Shown here: in pieces, positions 7,661 to 16,064 of the stretch
Numbering within the stretch: the stretch's first letter is position 1
Layout: each line of letters opens with the position of its first letter
From: Nocardioides sp.
GTDB taxonomy: Bacteria > Actinomycetota > Actinomycetes > Propionibacteriales > Nocardioidaceae
Direction: 5' to 3'
Assembly (NCBI GenBank): GCA_030145945.1
Contig: JASLDK010000119.1
Coordinates: forward strand, 26,556-90,555
Length of the DNA stretch: 64,000 nt
Notes under the pieces: generated by a model
What the model saw: the letters and a program-made list of their open reading frames with translations, nothing else
What the model was told of the DNA's origin: nothing
The model's database searches: none
Translations under genes and position numbers: made by a program

Positions 7661-10600
7661 CAGCGCCCCTTCCGGTGGCCGCCCGCGGCCGCGTTGTTGG
7701 TGCCCCTCGTGACTCGGTCGCCGATCACACCGGCCGACTTCTCGACGGCCTTCTCGACCGCCTCGATCCGCTTCCCGAGATCACGGCGCGTCTTCTGCGC
7801 CTCCGCCACGACCCGGTCCTGCCCATTGATCAGCGGCTGGAGCGACAACCCCGCCGTCTTCTGCGCACCGGCGATCGCGCGCTCACGGGTGTCGTACATC
7901 GACTGAAAGCGCTTGATGTCCGCCGCCGACATGCCAGCGAGCATCGCCATCGCATCGACACCCTGACCCTCAACTGCAGCCAGCGCCTGACCATGCAGAC
8001 CCTTCGAGCCGAGTTGCTTCGCCAGATCGCTGAACCGGCCCGCGTTGTTGATGTCGGCCTGCAGAGTCCCGAAGACACCCATGCCGGCCTTCGTGCGATC
8101 AGCGGACGACATCCACACGTTGCCCATGTCGAACGGGTTGTGGCGCAACATGTCGCCGACCGTCGACTTGAGCTGATCCTGCTGATTGACCAGGTCGTCG
8201 CGCTTCTTGATCTCCCGCTGCAGGGCCTTGTCCGAGGCATCCCAACGAGACTCGAGCCGCTTCGCCTTCTTCTCCAGCGCGGCGAACTCGCGGCCCAAAT
8301 GCCCGCCATGAGTTCGGACCGTGCGAGCCAGCCGCCAGAACTCATCGTCGACCTGCTTGGCCGACATACCGCCGGTCAGATCGAAGGCGTGCGCAGCGGC
8401 CGGCTTCCAGGCGGTGGAGCGCTTCTTGGACTTCTTCTTCGAGGAAGACGAGGACTTCCGCGAGGACGAGCCCGACTTCGTCGTCTTCGTGCCATAGCTG
8501 TCGGTCGCACCCGAGTTGATCAGATTCTTGATGGTCTGATTCGGCCCATCCACCCTCCCGCCACCGGCATAGCCGCGCAGGCTGCGCTGCATCGCATAGA
8601 GATTCGCAACGCCGGCGCGCTCCGTGGAGATAGCGTCGAAGACGAACTCGCCGCCATGAACAACGCCGACCGGCTGCTGGCGTGGGTAGTTGCCCGTGAA
8701 GCCGCCGAACGAGTACGGCGTCGACGGGTCTCCGTCCCGCCCACCTTTGCCATGGCGCTGGGCAGCAGCGTTGACCCGATTGACGTAGACCTGCGTCGAG
8801 ATCGACCGCGGGATCCCGTTCAGCTCGCGCTTGATCTGCGCGATCTTCGATTCGAACTGCGCGGCGCGCAGCTCCAGCGTTGTCGCCACAGAGCGAGGTG
8901 TCCCGGCAACGCTGTGCTGATACCGCTCGATCGCGACCTGGCCCATTGCCCACGCACGGTTCGCGCGGGCAATCTCCGCCTGAGTGCCGTCTGCGAGCTG
9001 ACGCATCCGAAGAGCGCCGGCCGGGCCAGCCTTCTCGAGCTCCTTGATCAGGCCGTCCGCGAGCCCCCGCCGTGCAGCCTTCTCGGCGTTCTGGCCGAAG
9101 GCAACGAGGGCTGCCGCCGAAATCTCCATCTGGCGGAGCCAACCGCCGAGTGAGACCTTGGCGTTGTTGATGTCCTTGCCGAGCACGATGAACTTGGCGG
9201 CCGTCTCGGCCGCGGCATTGCGCTCGGCGAGGATGGACCGCGCGGCACGCTGAGCTGCGGCGCCGTGTCGACCAGCGGCGTCGGCTGCGAGACCCTCAGC
9301 CCCAGTGAGCGATTCGACCTCGACCTTTGCCTGCGCGGCTGCCTTGTAGAGCTTGATCATGGCGTCGGCGTGACCACCGGCTATCAGCGCGGCAGGGTTG
9401 CCGCGAATCTGGTTCATGATCGAGTCCGCAGTTGACGCGATCTGCACTGCGTTTCCCGACTCGGTCGCCGCCGTCAGCTGGTCGCGCATTGACGAGATAG
9501 CTTCGCCGGCCTTCTTGCCGCCCTCGGCAAGGTCCAGGAAGGCACCGACCGCGAGCCCCACGCCAGCGCCCACCGGGCCAGCCATCGTTCCGGCAAGGCC
9601 GAGCGAGATCGTGTTCGTGAGCCCAAGGCTGTCGGCAGCGCCTGACGTAGCGAGCGCTAGTCCGCCGACAGCAGCGCCGCCCTTCAGCGCGCTGACGCCG
9701 AGCCGACCCATTGCGCCACGCATTCGCTCGGTCTCGCGGGTCGTGCGAGCGCCGGCAGTTGCCATCGTCGAGTAGACGACGCCAAGATCACTGCCGACCT
9801 TGCGCATGTTTCCGCCGAGGCGACCCATCGCCCCGGACGCAGCCGGACCAAACGCTTGAGCCTGCAGCTTGCGAGTCAACTGCAGGGTCCGGTTGTAGAT
9901 CGTTAGAGCGGCGATACCGGCGAAGATCGGCGTGCCGAGATTTGAGGTGGCGATCGCGGAGATCGCGTTGGCGAACGCAGTCAGGGAGTGGAGGACGGGG
10001 CCGCCAAGCGGTGCGGCCGCACGTCCGATGTCCACGAGCATCGTGGTCAGCGACCCGAGGAAGTCGAGAACCTGCGGGCCGCTCTCGCGCAGATAGGCGA
10101 CGAAGTGTCTGAAACCGTCTGCCTTCGACAGGCCGGTCGCCCAGCGGTCGAAATCGGCGGCCATGTTCGCCATACCTGCGCCGAAGTCATTGTTCAGCGG
10201 GATGAACGCCTGCCACATCTCGGCGAGCCCGTGCGCGACCGAGCCGGTGGCGCGACCAAGGTCAGCCAACGCGGGCTTCGCTTCGGTCTCAATCGACCGG
10301 AAGAACGAGTCCCACTCCGGGCCAGCAAGCGCCGTCGCCCCCTGGCGAGCAAGATCGCCCATCGTCGTCGACAGGACGCCGATGATGCGCGCGACCTCAG
10401 GTGTCCGCGTCGCGAGCATGTCCAGCGCGTCGGTCATGCCGGGGAACAGGCCGGCGCGGGCGGTCTGCTGCAAGCGATCGAACGTCGGCTGCATCGCCAT
10501 CAAGTGGCGCGCGAACTCGGCCCCGGCCGGGCCAAGCTTGATCATCTCCTCGCGGAGCTTCTCCAGGTGCGCCTTCGTCGGATCAAGCCGAGCGTCAGAC

Positions 10601-10995
10601 ATTGCCTTGAGTGCATCGCCGAGCCCATGGAAGGCGAGGACCGCGGACCCGGCGCCAAGGACAGCGAAGCCCAGCTCGTTACTTAGGCCGGCGAGCGCCG
10701 GGACCACCGATGCCGTGATCGGCACCAGTCCCGGCCCGAACACGGCGAGTGAGTCGGCGAGGATCCGCATCCGTCCGGACATGCGGTCGACTTCGGCGCC
10801 GTTGCGCTTCGCGGCCTTGCCGACGTTGTCCAGGTCGCGCTCAGTGTCACGGAGGGGCTTCTGCGCACGGACTGCGCGGCCCGAAAGGCCATCGATCTCG
10901 CGCTTGAGTAACGCGATTGCCGCAGCATCGCGGATCGCCTTCGACTCGAAGTTCCCCTCAAGATCCAAGATCACGCGCTCACGACGAACGGCCAC
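7660..10995 (-). CDS. Tail tape measure protein
   Basis: This 1,111-residue protein is the largest in the phage and starts at GTG 10995 behind GAGGTGACCC. Residues 1-60 are helical (VILDLEGNFESKAIRDAAAI). Several hydrophobic helices lie around residues 75-125, 345-360 and 430-490 (GPVGAGVGLAVGAFLDLAEG). A Ser/Lys-rich linker near 850-870 and long C-terminal coiled coils complete it. It sets tail length and passes through the membrane at injection. It follows the tail chaperone genes, but a plus-strand lipoprotein gene sits between, which is unusual. Confidence 0.95.
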   Translation of the reverse strand: MAVRRERVILDLEGNFESKAIRDAAAIALLKREIDGLSGRAVRAQKPLRDTERDLDNVGKAAKRNGAEVDRMSGRMRILADSLAVFGPGLVPITASVVPALAGLSNELGFAVLGAGSAVLAFHGLGDALKAMSDARLDPTKAHLEKLREEMIKLGPAGAEFARHLMAMQPTFDRLQQTARAGLFPGMTDALDMLATRTPEVARIIGVLSTTMGDLARQGATALAGPEWDSFFRSIETEAKPALADLGRATGSVAHGLAEMWQAFIPLNNDFGAGMANMAADFDRWATGLSKADGFRHFVAYLRESGPQVLDFLGSLTTMLVDIGRAAAPLGGPVLHSLTAFANAISAIATSNLGTPIFAGIAALTIYNRTLQLTRKLQAQAFGPAASGAMGRLGGNMRKVGSDLGVVYSTMATAGARTTRETERMRGAMGRLGVSALKGGAAVGGLALATSGAADSLGLTNTISLGLAGTMAGPVGAGVGLAVGAFLDLAEGGKKAGEAISSMRDQLTAATESGNAVQIASTADSIMNQIRGNPAALIAGGHADAMIKLYKAAAQAKVEVESLTGAEGLAADAAGRHGAAAQRAARSILAERNAAAETAAKFIVLGKDINNAKVSLGGWLRQMEISAAALVAFGQNAEKAARRGLADGLIKELEKAGPAGALRMRQLADGTQAEIARANRAWAMGQVAIERYQHSVAGTPRSVATTLELRAAQFESKIAQIKRELNGIPRSISTQVYVNRVNAAAQRHGKGGRDGDPSTPYSFGGFTGNYPRQQPVGVVHGGEFVFDAISTERAGVANLYAMQRSLRGYAGGGRVDGPNQTIKNLINSGATDSYGTKTTKSGSSSRKSSSSSKKKSKKRSTAWKPAAAHAFDLTGGMSAKQVDDEFWRLARTVRTHGGHLGREFAALEKKAKRLESRWDASDKALQREIKKRDDLVNQQDQLKSTVGDMLRHNPFDMGNVWMSSADRTKAGMGVFGTLQADINNAGRFSDLAKQLGSKGLHGQALAAVEGQGVDAMAMLAGMSAADIKRFQSMYDTRERAIAGAQKTAGLSLQPLINGQDRVVAEAQKTRRDLGKRIEAVEKAVEKSAGVIGDRVTRGTNNAAAGGHRKGR

Positions 10996-11048
10996 CGGGT
11001 CACCTCAAATCGGAGACGAGCGCGCAGGCATGGCCCTACGCTGCAGGG

Positions 11049-11444
11049 ATGAAGGTGTGGATTGGCATGGCCTGTGTGACGGCTGTCGCGCTGGCCGGAT
11101 GCGGAAGCAGTGACTTTGAGGTCAAGGGGACTCTCACGTTGCCCTTTGGTGACGAGGGGGCGACCGACGTGGGGGCTCGATGCCTCGGGCAGGGCGGCTA
11201 TGCCGACATCGCCAGGGGGTCACAGATCGTCATCAAGAACGACAAGGGCAAGCGCATTGCAGTCGGTGCCCTGGGTGACGGGACGATCGAGCGCCAAGAC
11301 GCAGGCTGGCTCTGTCATTTCGCCTACAGCATCAAGAGCATCCCGAGTGACGGCGATCTATACACGATCGCTATCGGAAACCGCGACGATTACACCTTCA
11401 AGAAGGCGGATGCGAGCGACCTCAGTCTGACTCTGGGGAACTAG
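11049..11444 (+). CDS. Prophage lipoprotein inserted in the tail module (moron)
   Basis: This is a 131-residue protein with a signal peptide and lipobox (MKVWIGMACVTAVALAGCGS; Cys19), so it should be anchored on the outer face of the membrane. The mature part has a paired Cys pattern (ARCLGQGGYADI and GWLCHFAYSI) in a beta-rich core. It is the only rightward gene in the tail region. It starts 53 bases from the tape-measure start and overlaps the 3' end of the tail-chaperone reading frame tail to tail by 23 bases. No Shine-Dalgarno is evident, so a leaderless transcript is possible. Independent expression from the prophage is likely, for example for superinfection exclusion. Confidence 0.8.
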   Translation: MKVWIGMACVTAVALAGCGSSDFEVKGTLTLPFGDEGATDVGARCLGQGGYADIARGSQIVIKNDKGKRIAVGALGDGTIERQDAGWLCHFAYSIKSIPSDGDLYTIAIGNRDDYTFKKADASDLSLTLGN

Positions 11445-12341
11445 GATCCGCGTTCACGTCCGTCGTGAAGTGGTCCCACGGCCGCACGTCGGTCTCCGCA
11501 AGGACGATCCGCACGCCGTCGTCGTAGTGGTACGGGTACGCCGGGGAGCGCTCCTTCGACCACGCCCGGAACGACCCGTCGTGGTAGGACAGATCATCGT
11601 GGAGCGCGGCGTACATCGCCCGGGCCGCCGCGAGTTCCATGGCGGCGTAGTCGATGAGCCGTTGCGGATACCAGAGCTTGTCCGGGTCGGCGTGTAGGTC
11701 GATCGACTGGCCGCAGTCGGGACAGATCGAGTTCTCGACGTCCCATAGCTCCAACTGCCGGGCACGCTCGGCCTCGGGGAGATCGTCGAACTGGGTGAGG
11801 GTCAGCCCAAGCGCTCGGGCGGCTTCGAGTTCTCGTCTCTCGTCTGGTCGAGTGCGGAGACGAGGTTGGGAAGGGCTTTTGGGTCGGACACCTGCGCGGT
11901 GTTCACACCGATCAGTGCGCTGACGAGCCGGTCCCAGTCGGCGTCCGACAACGAGTCGAGAAAGGTGTCTCGCTCCACCGTGGCCATCACCGGCGCGATG
12001 ATCGACTCAGGAACGAGCATGTCGCCGAGCGCGTCGATGTCGAACCCGGCAAGCTGGTCGGCGTCGTTGCCCTCGCGCGGCTTGCACATGTCACGCGCCT
12101 CGCGCCAGCGACGACGCCCAACCTGCTGCAGCGTCACCGTCACGGCGCGCTCGGCGGCCTCGTCCACGAAGGCGTCGTAGGCCTCCGCGTTGGCGCGGGC
12201 CTTGTCCGGCTCGTCGTCGCCGACTCGACCCGGCGCCTTGACTTCCTCAACCTCGGTGGCCGCGAACAGCTCGCGCAGCTTCGCCAGATCCTCGCCCTGG
12301 TAGATGATCACGTCGACCGTGCGGGGGGTGATGACGGGCAT
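11422..12341 (-). CDS. Tail assembly chaperone GT fusion (made by -1 frameshift)
   Basis: Translation starts at GTG or ATG 12341 as gpG. A -1 slip at CCCAAAA (11883-11877) leads into an open frame that continues as SPSQPRLRTRPDERRELEAA, then LTQFDDLPEAERA, and ends at 11422. The product has about 306 residues, 155 of them shared with gpG. The T part has a zinc-ribbon-like ICPDCG motif. This G/GT arrangement is universal in siphoviruses ahead of the tape measure, where the pair chaperones tail polymerisation. No independent start is needed for the T frame. Confidence 0.88.
11802..12341 (-). CDS. Tail assembly chaperone gpG
   Basis: This is a 179-residue acidic, helical protein beginning MPVITPRTVDVIIYQGEDLA. 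It lies between the major tail protein and the tape measure, the fixed position of lambda gpG analogues. It ends normally at 11802 when ribosomes do not slip. The shared first 155 residues form the chaperone domain, including the conserved REARDMCKPREGNDAD segment. Confidence 0.9.
   Translation of the reverse strand: MPVITPRTVDVIIYQGEDLAKLRELFAATEVEEVKAPGRVGDDEPDKARANAEAYDAFVDEAAERAVTVTLQQVGRRRWREARDMCKPREGNDADQLAGFDIDALGDMLVPESIIAPVMATVERDTFLDSLSDADWDRLVSALIGVNTAQVSDPKALPNLVSALDQTRDENSKPPERLG
11877..11883 (-). other. Programmed -1 frameshift site C-CCA-AAA
   Basis: In the gpG frame the codons read GAC CCA AAA GCC, so the heptamer C-CCA-AAA fits the canonical X-XXY-YYZ pattern with both slipped codon pairings kept. 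The -1 frame is open from here to 11422 with no stop. The site lies 25 codons before the gpG stop, the usual place in actinophages. A downstream stimulatory structure was not resolved by eye. Confidence 0.85.
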
Positions 12342-12429
12342 AGGTGTCTCCTTCGACAGACCGACAGAATCGACAGGGAGATGGAGCCGGGACGGCGCAG
12401 GCTGTCGAACCCCGCGCCGCCCCGACGTA

Positions 12430-12960
12430 TCAGGCGACGAGCGCGACGTAGCCGGTCGGCTGGGCGGTCACCGCGAAGGCCTGCTTGATCGCAGCCTCGG
12501 CGGCCTCGCCGTCACCCTCGGGCAGATCGACCTGGGCGCCGACCTCGATCGGGTAGATCTTCACGAACTGCCCGACCGCGAAGTCGGTCGCCACGGCAAT
12601 GCCGAAGCGGACCACGAGGAAGCCGGTCGTTCCTTCCGGGAGCGCCTCGAGCGCCTTCTTGCCGGTCGAGAGCGCGGCAGCCTGCGGGTCCACGGCATAC
12701 CGCAGATCACCGCCCTGCCACTGCGCCAGACCCATGCGCTCGAACTGCTGGGTGTCACACACGCGCGGAGGCGGCGTGACCCGGTTCTGGTTCACGTCCG
12801 GCCGGGCGGTCGTGTTGTAGAAGTAGCACGACAGGTCGATCGCCGACGCGGCCGTGATCTCGGTCAGCTTCGGCGCGGTCAGATCGGCGATCGCCGGAAC
12901 GAAGGCATCTCGCTCGCGTCCGAATACCTTGGTGCCCGCGGGGCGGGTGGGTGTGGCCAT
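12430..12960 (-). CDS. Major tail protein (tube)
   Basis: This is a 176-residue protein beginning MATPTRPAGTKVFGRERDAF. ATG 12960 forms a TGATG overlap with the previous stop; the longer frame to 13206 is not used. It lies directly before the tail chaperones and has strands such as GFLVVRFGIAVATDFAVGQF and a C-terminal AFAVTAQPTGYVALVA, typical of tail-tube proteins. An 88-bp gap separates it from gpG. Confidence 0.85.
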   Translation of the reverse strand: MATPTRPAGTKVFGRERDAFVPAIADLTAPKLTEITAASAIDLSCYFYNTTARPDVNQNRVTPPPRVCDTQQFERMGLAQWQGGDLRYAVDPQAAALSTGKKALEALPEGTTGFLVVRFGIAVATDFAVGQFVKIYPIEVGAQVDLPEGDGEAAEAAIKQAFAVTAQPTGYVALVA

Positions 12961-13190
12961 CAGTCGGCCCCTTCCTCGATGGTGGCCTTGCGGCCGGCGG
13001 AGCCACGCTGGGTGGCGTTGGGGTTCGACAGACCAGCCGGAGCTTCGTAGTACTTCGGCGGGAGCGGGGTGCCGTCCGAGTGGGCGGCGGGCTTGTCCAG
13101 CAGCTCGTGGGCGTCCTCGCGGAAGGCGGAGGCGACGATCGAGTACTGGTGCTTCGTGGCTCGGTCGCGGACGCGCAGGTATTCGGGCAT
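12960..13190 (-). CDS. Small protein between tail terminator and major tail protein
   Basis: This is a 76-residue protein, MPEYLRVRDRATKHQYSIVA..., with the ELLDKPAAHSDGTPLPPKY segment often seen in actinophage proteins encoded just before the tail-tube gene. It is probably a minor head-tail or tail-assembly factor. GGAG precedes the start at 13190. Function is not established. Confidence 0.7.
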   Translation of the reverse strand: MPEYLRVRDRATKHQYSIVASAFREDAHELLDKPAAHSDGTPLPPKYYEAPAGLSNPNATQRGSAGRKATIEEGAD

Positions 13191-13217
13191 GGCGGATCTC
13201 CTTCAAGCAGGGAGCAA

Positions 13218-13622
13218 TCAGAGGGTGAAGGTCCAGGCAGAGATGCCGGACACGTATCCGGCGTCATCGGGGCCGATGTCGTCGGCGGTCTCGAACTGAA
13301 CTGGCGTCGAAGCGAGGTCGCCCACGGTGATCACGGATCCCTCGACTCCGTTGATCGCTGTCCGCATGACCCGGCAACCGTCAGACGAGCGGGCAACCAC
13401 GCGGGTGGTCAGACGCCAGCCGACGGTCCCGATGCCGGAACACACCCGGGACTCTCCTCCGACGCGACGCGAGAGCGTCCACTCGACGTACCGGCCGGGC
13501 AGTGAGGCCAGGGCGGCGGCCTCGTCGTACTCGTAGGGAGTCGCGGCGACGGGGGCGAGCAGTGAGGTCAGCAGCGCCTTCACTGCAGTAGCGACCGGCT
13601 GCTCGTCGGCGAGGTCGGTCAC
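13218..13622 (-). CDS. Tail terminator-like protein
   Basis: This is a 134-residue protein starting at GTG 13622, which overlaps the previous stop as GTGA. The length, the alpha-beta pattern (AVKALLTSLLAPVAATPYEY then VEWTLSRRVGG) and the position between a gp10-like connector and the tail-tube genes fit the tail terminator or completion protein that caps the tail tube and joins it to the head. Confidence 0.75.
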   Translation of the reverse strand: MTDLADEQPVATAVKALLTSLLAPVAATPYEYDEAAALASLPGRYVEWTLSRRVGGESRVCSGIGTVGWRLTTRVVARSSDGCRVMRTAINGVEGSVITVGDLASTPVQFETADDIGPDDAGYVSGISAWTFTL

Positions 13623-14008
13623 CAGAACCAGCCGTCCACGGTCTCGCGGACCGACGACGCGAACGCGGGGCCGACGATGTCCGCAGAGCGAGCCAGGTCA
13701 AGGTGCGGCTTCTGATTGCGCGAACCGCTCTCGAAGCTCATGCCGCCCTGAGGAAGTGCCGGATCGGGCCCGTACTCGCCAGCAATCAGGCCGAGCGCGC
13801 CGTAGAGCTTCATCTCGGAGGTGATCGAGCGCGGGTAGTGCTTGCCGTGGCGACCGGCGGACTTCTTCGCGTTCGCCCGTGCGATGTCGCGGCCCACGCG
13901 GATGCCGTCACGGACGACGCCGACCATGTCTTTGCGAGCAGTGGCCGCGATCCGGTCCATGTCCTTCGCCAGACCGTCGAGGCCAGCAGATTCGACAAGC
14001 ACACGCAT
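13619..14008 (-). CDS. HK97 gp10-like head-tail / tail completion protein
   Basis: This is a 129-residue protein, MRVLVESAGLDGLAKDMDRIA..., with an N-terminal amphipathic helix and a GRHGKHYPRSI segment as in HK97 gp10-type minor tail proteins. GGAGG precedes ATG 14008. Its stop overlaps the start of the tail terminator (GTGA). It would act at the head-tail joint. Confidence 0.75.
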   Translation of the reverse strand: MRVLVESAGLDGLAKDMDRIAATARKDMVGVVRDGIRVGRDIARANAKKSAGRHGKHYPRSITSEMKLYGALGLIAGEYGPDPALPQGGMSFESGSRNQKPHLDLARSADIVGPAFASSVRETVDGWFW

Positions 14009-14017
14009 AGTGACCTC

Positions 14018-14437
14018 CTACGGCGAAGGGACTTCGACGACATCAAGCCGCCGAGCAGTGGCATACGACTTCGCGGGGACGTTGACCACGAGGTAACGGC
14101 GACCGAGAAGTGCTGGGTCATCGAACTCACCAATATCGGCGATCTCGTACTCCCAGCCCTTGCCGCGGTCCAGGCCTGCGACCGGGACGTCGGCAGAGAT
14201 CGGGATGTGCAGGCCGCCCTCCATGATCGGGCGGGCCACTCCGGCCACCGTGATGGTGCGGGTGACGGTGTCGCGGGTCGATGCCGCTCCACCCTGCACC
14301 TTGCCGAAGGTCTGGCCCTGCGGCGTGAAGGCGGGCTCGTCGTTGACGAGACCCGCGGGCGCGTAGGCGGCCAGGGTGAGCGTCATCAGGGACTCGGCCC
14401 GCGCACGCATGGCACCCAGACGCGCGGTGCCCCTCAC
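14018..14437 (-). CDS. Head-tail connector (head closure type)
   Basis: This is a 139-residue protein. GTG 14437 is taken as start because it overlaps the previous stop as GTGA and follows GGAG at a suitable distance; ATG 14410 is an alternative. The sequence has TCTV-like strands (DTVTRTITVAG, LLGRRYLVVNVPAKSY) typical of the SPP1 gp16-like stopper that closes the filled head. Confidence 0.72.
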   Translation of the reverse strand: MRGTARLGAMRARAESLMTLTLAAYAPAGLVNDEPAFTPQGQTFGKVQGGAASTRDTVTRTITVAGVARPIMEGGLHIPISADVPVAGLDRGKGWEYEIADIGEFDDPALLGRRYLVVNVPAKSYATARRLDVVEVPSP

Positions 14438-15000
14438 AGCGTCTCCACCACGACCGCGTTGCCCATCCCAAAACGGGAGCGGAGCCAGTCGCGGGTGATC
14501 TGCGGGATGAAGACGGGGCTGATCTGCCCGGCAGCCTCGGTGGTGTACGCCTCGCGCGCGTCGTCGAGACCAACCGAGGCGAGACCGGCAGTCGACCCGC
14601 CGCCCTCGGACTGGTGCTGCAACCACGTGGCCGCGAGCTGGGCGCACAGGTCGACGATGTCTGGGGGAACCTCGTCCAGCCCCGACGTGTAGGTGACCGA
14701 CACCGGCACGGGGCCATGACCCCAGCCGCAGTGACGCCACAGACCGTTCGGAAGCACCTCGAAGTCGGTGACCGCGTTGCCGTCGACCAGGACCGAGGTC
14801 ACCGCGCGCACCGGCCCGGGGAGGGTCAGCAGGTTCGCGCGGCCGCCGTTGACGATGACCGTACCGGTGGTGGCGGTGATGGCCGAACCTGCGGCATCAC
14901 GGATCGCGGAAGAGGCGATCGCGAGTGCCTTGTCGGCGTCGAGATTGGTACGCCAGGCCAGCGGGAGGTCCGCCGAGGTTGCGAGCGGGTCGAGTGCCAC
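14434..15000 (-). CDS. Head-tail adaptor (gp6/gp15-like)
   Basis: This is a 188-residue protein from GTG 15000 behind GGGAGG. The pattern of short helices with a beta hairpin (VTSVLVDGNAVTDFEVLPNG) and the C-terminal SRFGMGNAVVVETL segment fits the adaptor that binds the portal ring. Its place right after the capsid gene and a small protein supports this. Confidence 0.78.
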   Translation of the reverse strand: MALDPLATSADLPLAWRTNLDADKALAIASSAIRDAAGSAITATTGTVIVNGGRANLLTLPGPVRAVTSVLVDGNAVTDFEVLPNGLWRHCGWGHGPVPVSVTYTSGLDEVPPDIVDLCAQLAATWLQHQSEGGGSTAGLASVGLDDAREAYTTEAAGQISPVFIPQITRDWLRSRFGMGNAVVVETL

Positions 15001-15018
15001 GACGGACCTCCCTTCGGC

Positions 15019-15192
15019 TCAGGCGTCGGACGGCTTCGCAGCCGCCTTCTTGGTGACGGGCTTCTCGGACGGCTTCGCAGCCGCCTTGTCCTCCACGAGC
15101 TCGAAGCCGGACGCCTTGTCGCGCAGCAGCGCGGCAGCGACGGCCTCCGAGACCGGGATGGCCAGGCCGTTGGGACCCTTGATGCGAGGCAT
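15019..15192 (-). CDS. 57-residue phage protein with K-A-A-A-K-P-S repeats
   Basis: This is MPRIKGPNGLAIPVSEAVAA... followed by GFELVED and a Lys/Ala/Pro tail. Two copies of KAAAKPS come from a near-identical 20-bp direct repeat around 15028 and 15070. ATG 15192 overlaps the capsid stop as TGATG. Proteins with this KGP...GFELVE layout follow the capsid gene in many actinophages (DUF7302-like); function is unknown. Confidence 0.7.
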   Translation of the reverse strand: MPRIKGPNGLAIPVSEAVAAALLRDKASGFELVEDKAAAKPSEKPVTKKAAAKPSDA

Positions 15193-16037
15193 CAGATGAT
15201 CACGTCGGCCGCGGCCAGCGCGGTCGGGCGAACGACCTTGCCGCCGTACAGGTGGAGGCCCTTGACGCCGTCCGCGAAGCGCTTCTCCATGCGGAAGGCC
15301 TCGACGGAGTTGATCTGCTCGGCGTAGGTGGTCGCCATCTGCGAGCCTGCGATCACGAGCTTGCCGGCGCCAGCGCCCGGACCGTCGGGAGCGTTGTTGC
15401 TCTTGCGGATCGAGAACCCGGCCGCCTCGCCGACGACGCCGTTGGCACGCACGACCGCGCCCGCCGCGTCACCGGCAGCCACGAACCGCTGGTCCTTGAG
15501 CAGCAGGCCGTGGAACTTCGGCGTGATGACCGCGAACCGGCCCTCGGTCGGGACGTTGGACTCGTCGAGCAGCGTCCCCAGGTCGACCAGGGTCTCGTAG
15601 GCAGCGGCCGCCGTGGCGAGCGTCTGCTCGGCGATCAGGTTGCCGGCGTCGACGCTGGTGGCCATCAGGCCCGCGACGTACTGGTCTGCCTTGTCGCGCA
15701 GCAGGTAGGCGGCGCGCTGGGCCTGGGCGGACATCACGTTGCCGCGTGCCTGCCGCTTCTCGATGTCGTCGACCTCGAAGGCGAAGTACGGCGACTGGGT
15801 GATCGTGAGCAGCTGCTCGGCGTCGTCGACATCCTCGATGGTGATGTCGGTGTGCGCCGTGTAGGTGCCGATCGTCGGGTCGGAGAGGTTGACGATGTGG
15901 ACCGTGTCGCCGTACTGGCTGATGTCACCCTCGTAGTCACGGTTTACGACGCCAGTGGCGGCGTAAACGAGCGACTTCTGGAGCGCGACGAGCAGCTCGG
16001 CGGACCACACCTCGGGCTTGAAGTTTGCGATCGCCAT
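15192..16037 (-). CDS. Major capsid protein
   Basis: This is a 281-residue protein beginning MAIANFKPEVWSAELLVALQ, with AAGGAG 6 bases before ATG 16037. Features typical of coat proteins include DYEGDISQYGDTVHI, the helix ADQYVAGLMATSVDAGN, and the C-terminal FRMEKRFADGVKGLHLYGGK strand. The gene follows a scaffold gene, so assembly is of the scaffold-dependent, HK97-fold type. No protease domain is seen in the coat protein. Confidence 0.92.
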   Translation of the reverse strand: MAIANFKPEVWSAELLVALQKSLVYAATGVVNRDYEGDISQYGDTVHIVNLSDPTIGTYTAHTDITIEDVDDAEQLLTITQSPYFAFEVDDIEKRQARGNVMSAQAQRAAYLLRDKADQYVAGLMATSVDAGNLIAEQTLATAAAAYETLVDLGTLLDESNVPTEGRFAVITPKFHGLLLKDQRFVAAGDAAGAVVRANGVVGEAAGFSIRKSNNAPDGPGAGAGKLVIAGSQMATTYAEQINSVEAFRMEKRFADGVKGLHLYGGKVVRPTALAAADVII

Positions 16038-16064
16038 TGCGATCTCCTTTCAGAGGTTGTGTTT

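Noticed and set aside
7675..9153. 492-codon plus-strand ORF opposite the tape measure gene
   Set aside because: It is an Arg/Leu-rich low-complexity antisense shadow of a well-supported gene, with no domain or ribosome-binding site.
11001..11048. Sigma-70-type promoter for the tail-module lipoprotein
   Set aside because: A TACGCT hexamer is at a suitable distance for a leaderless start, but no convincing -35 lies 16-18 bases upstream, so I did not annotate it.
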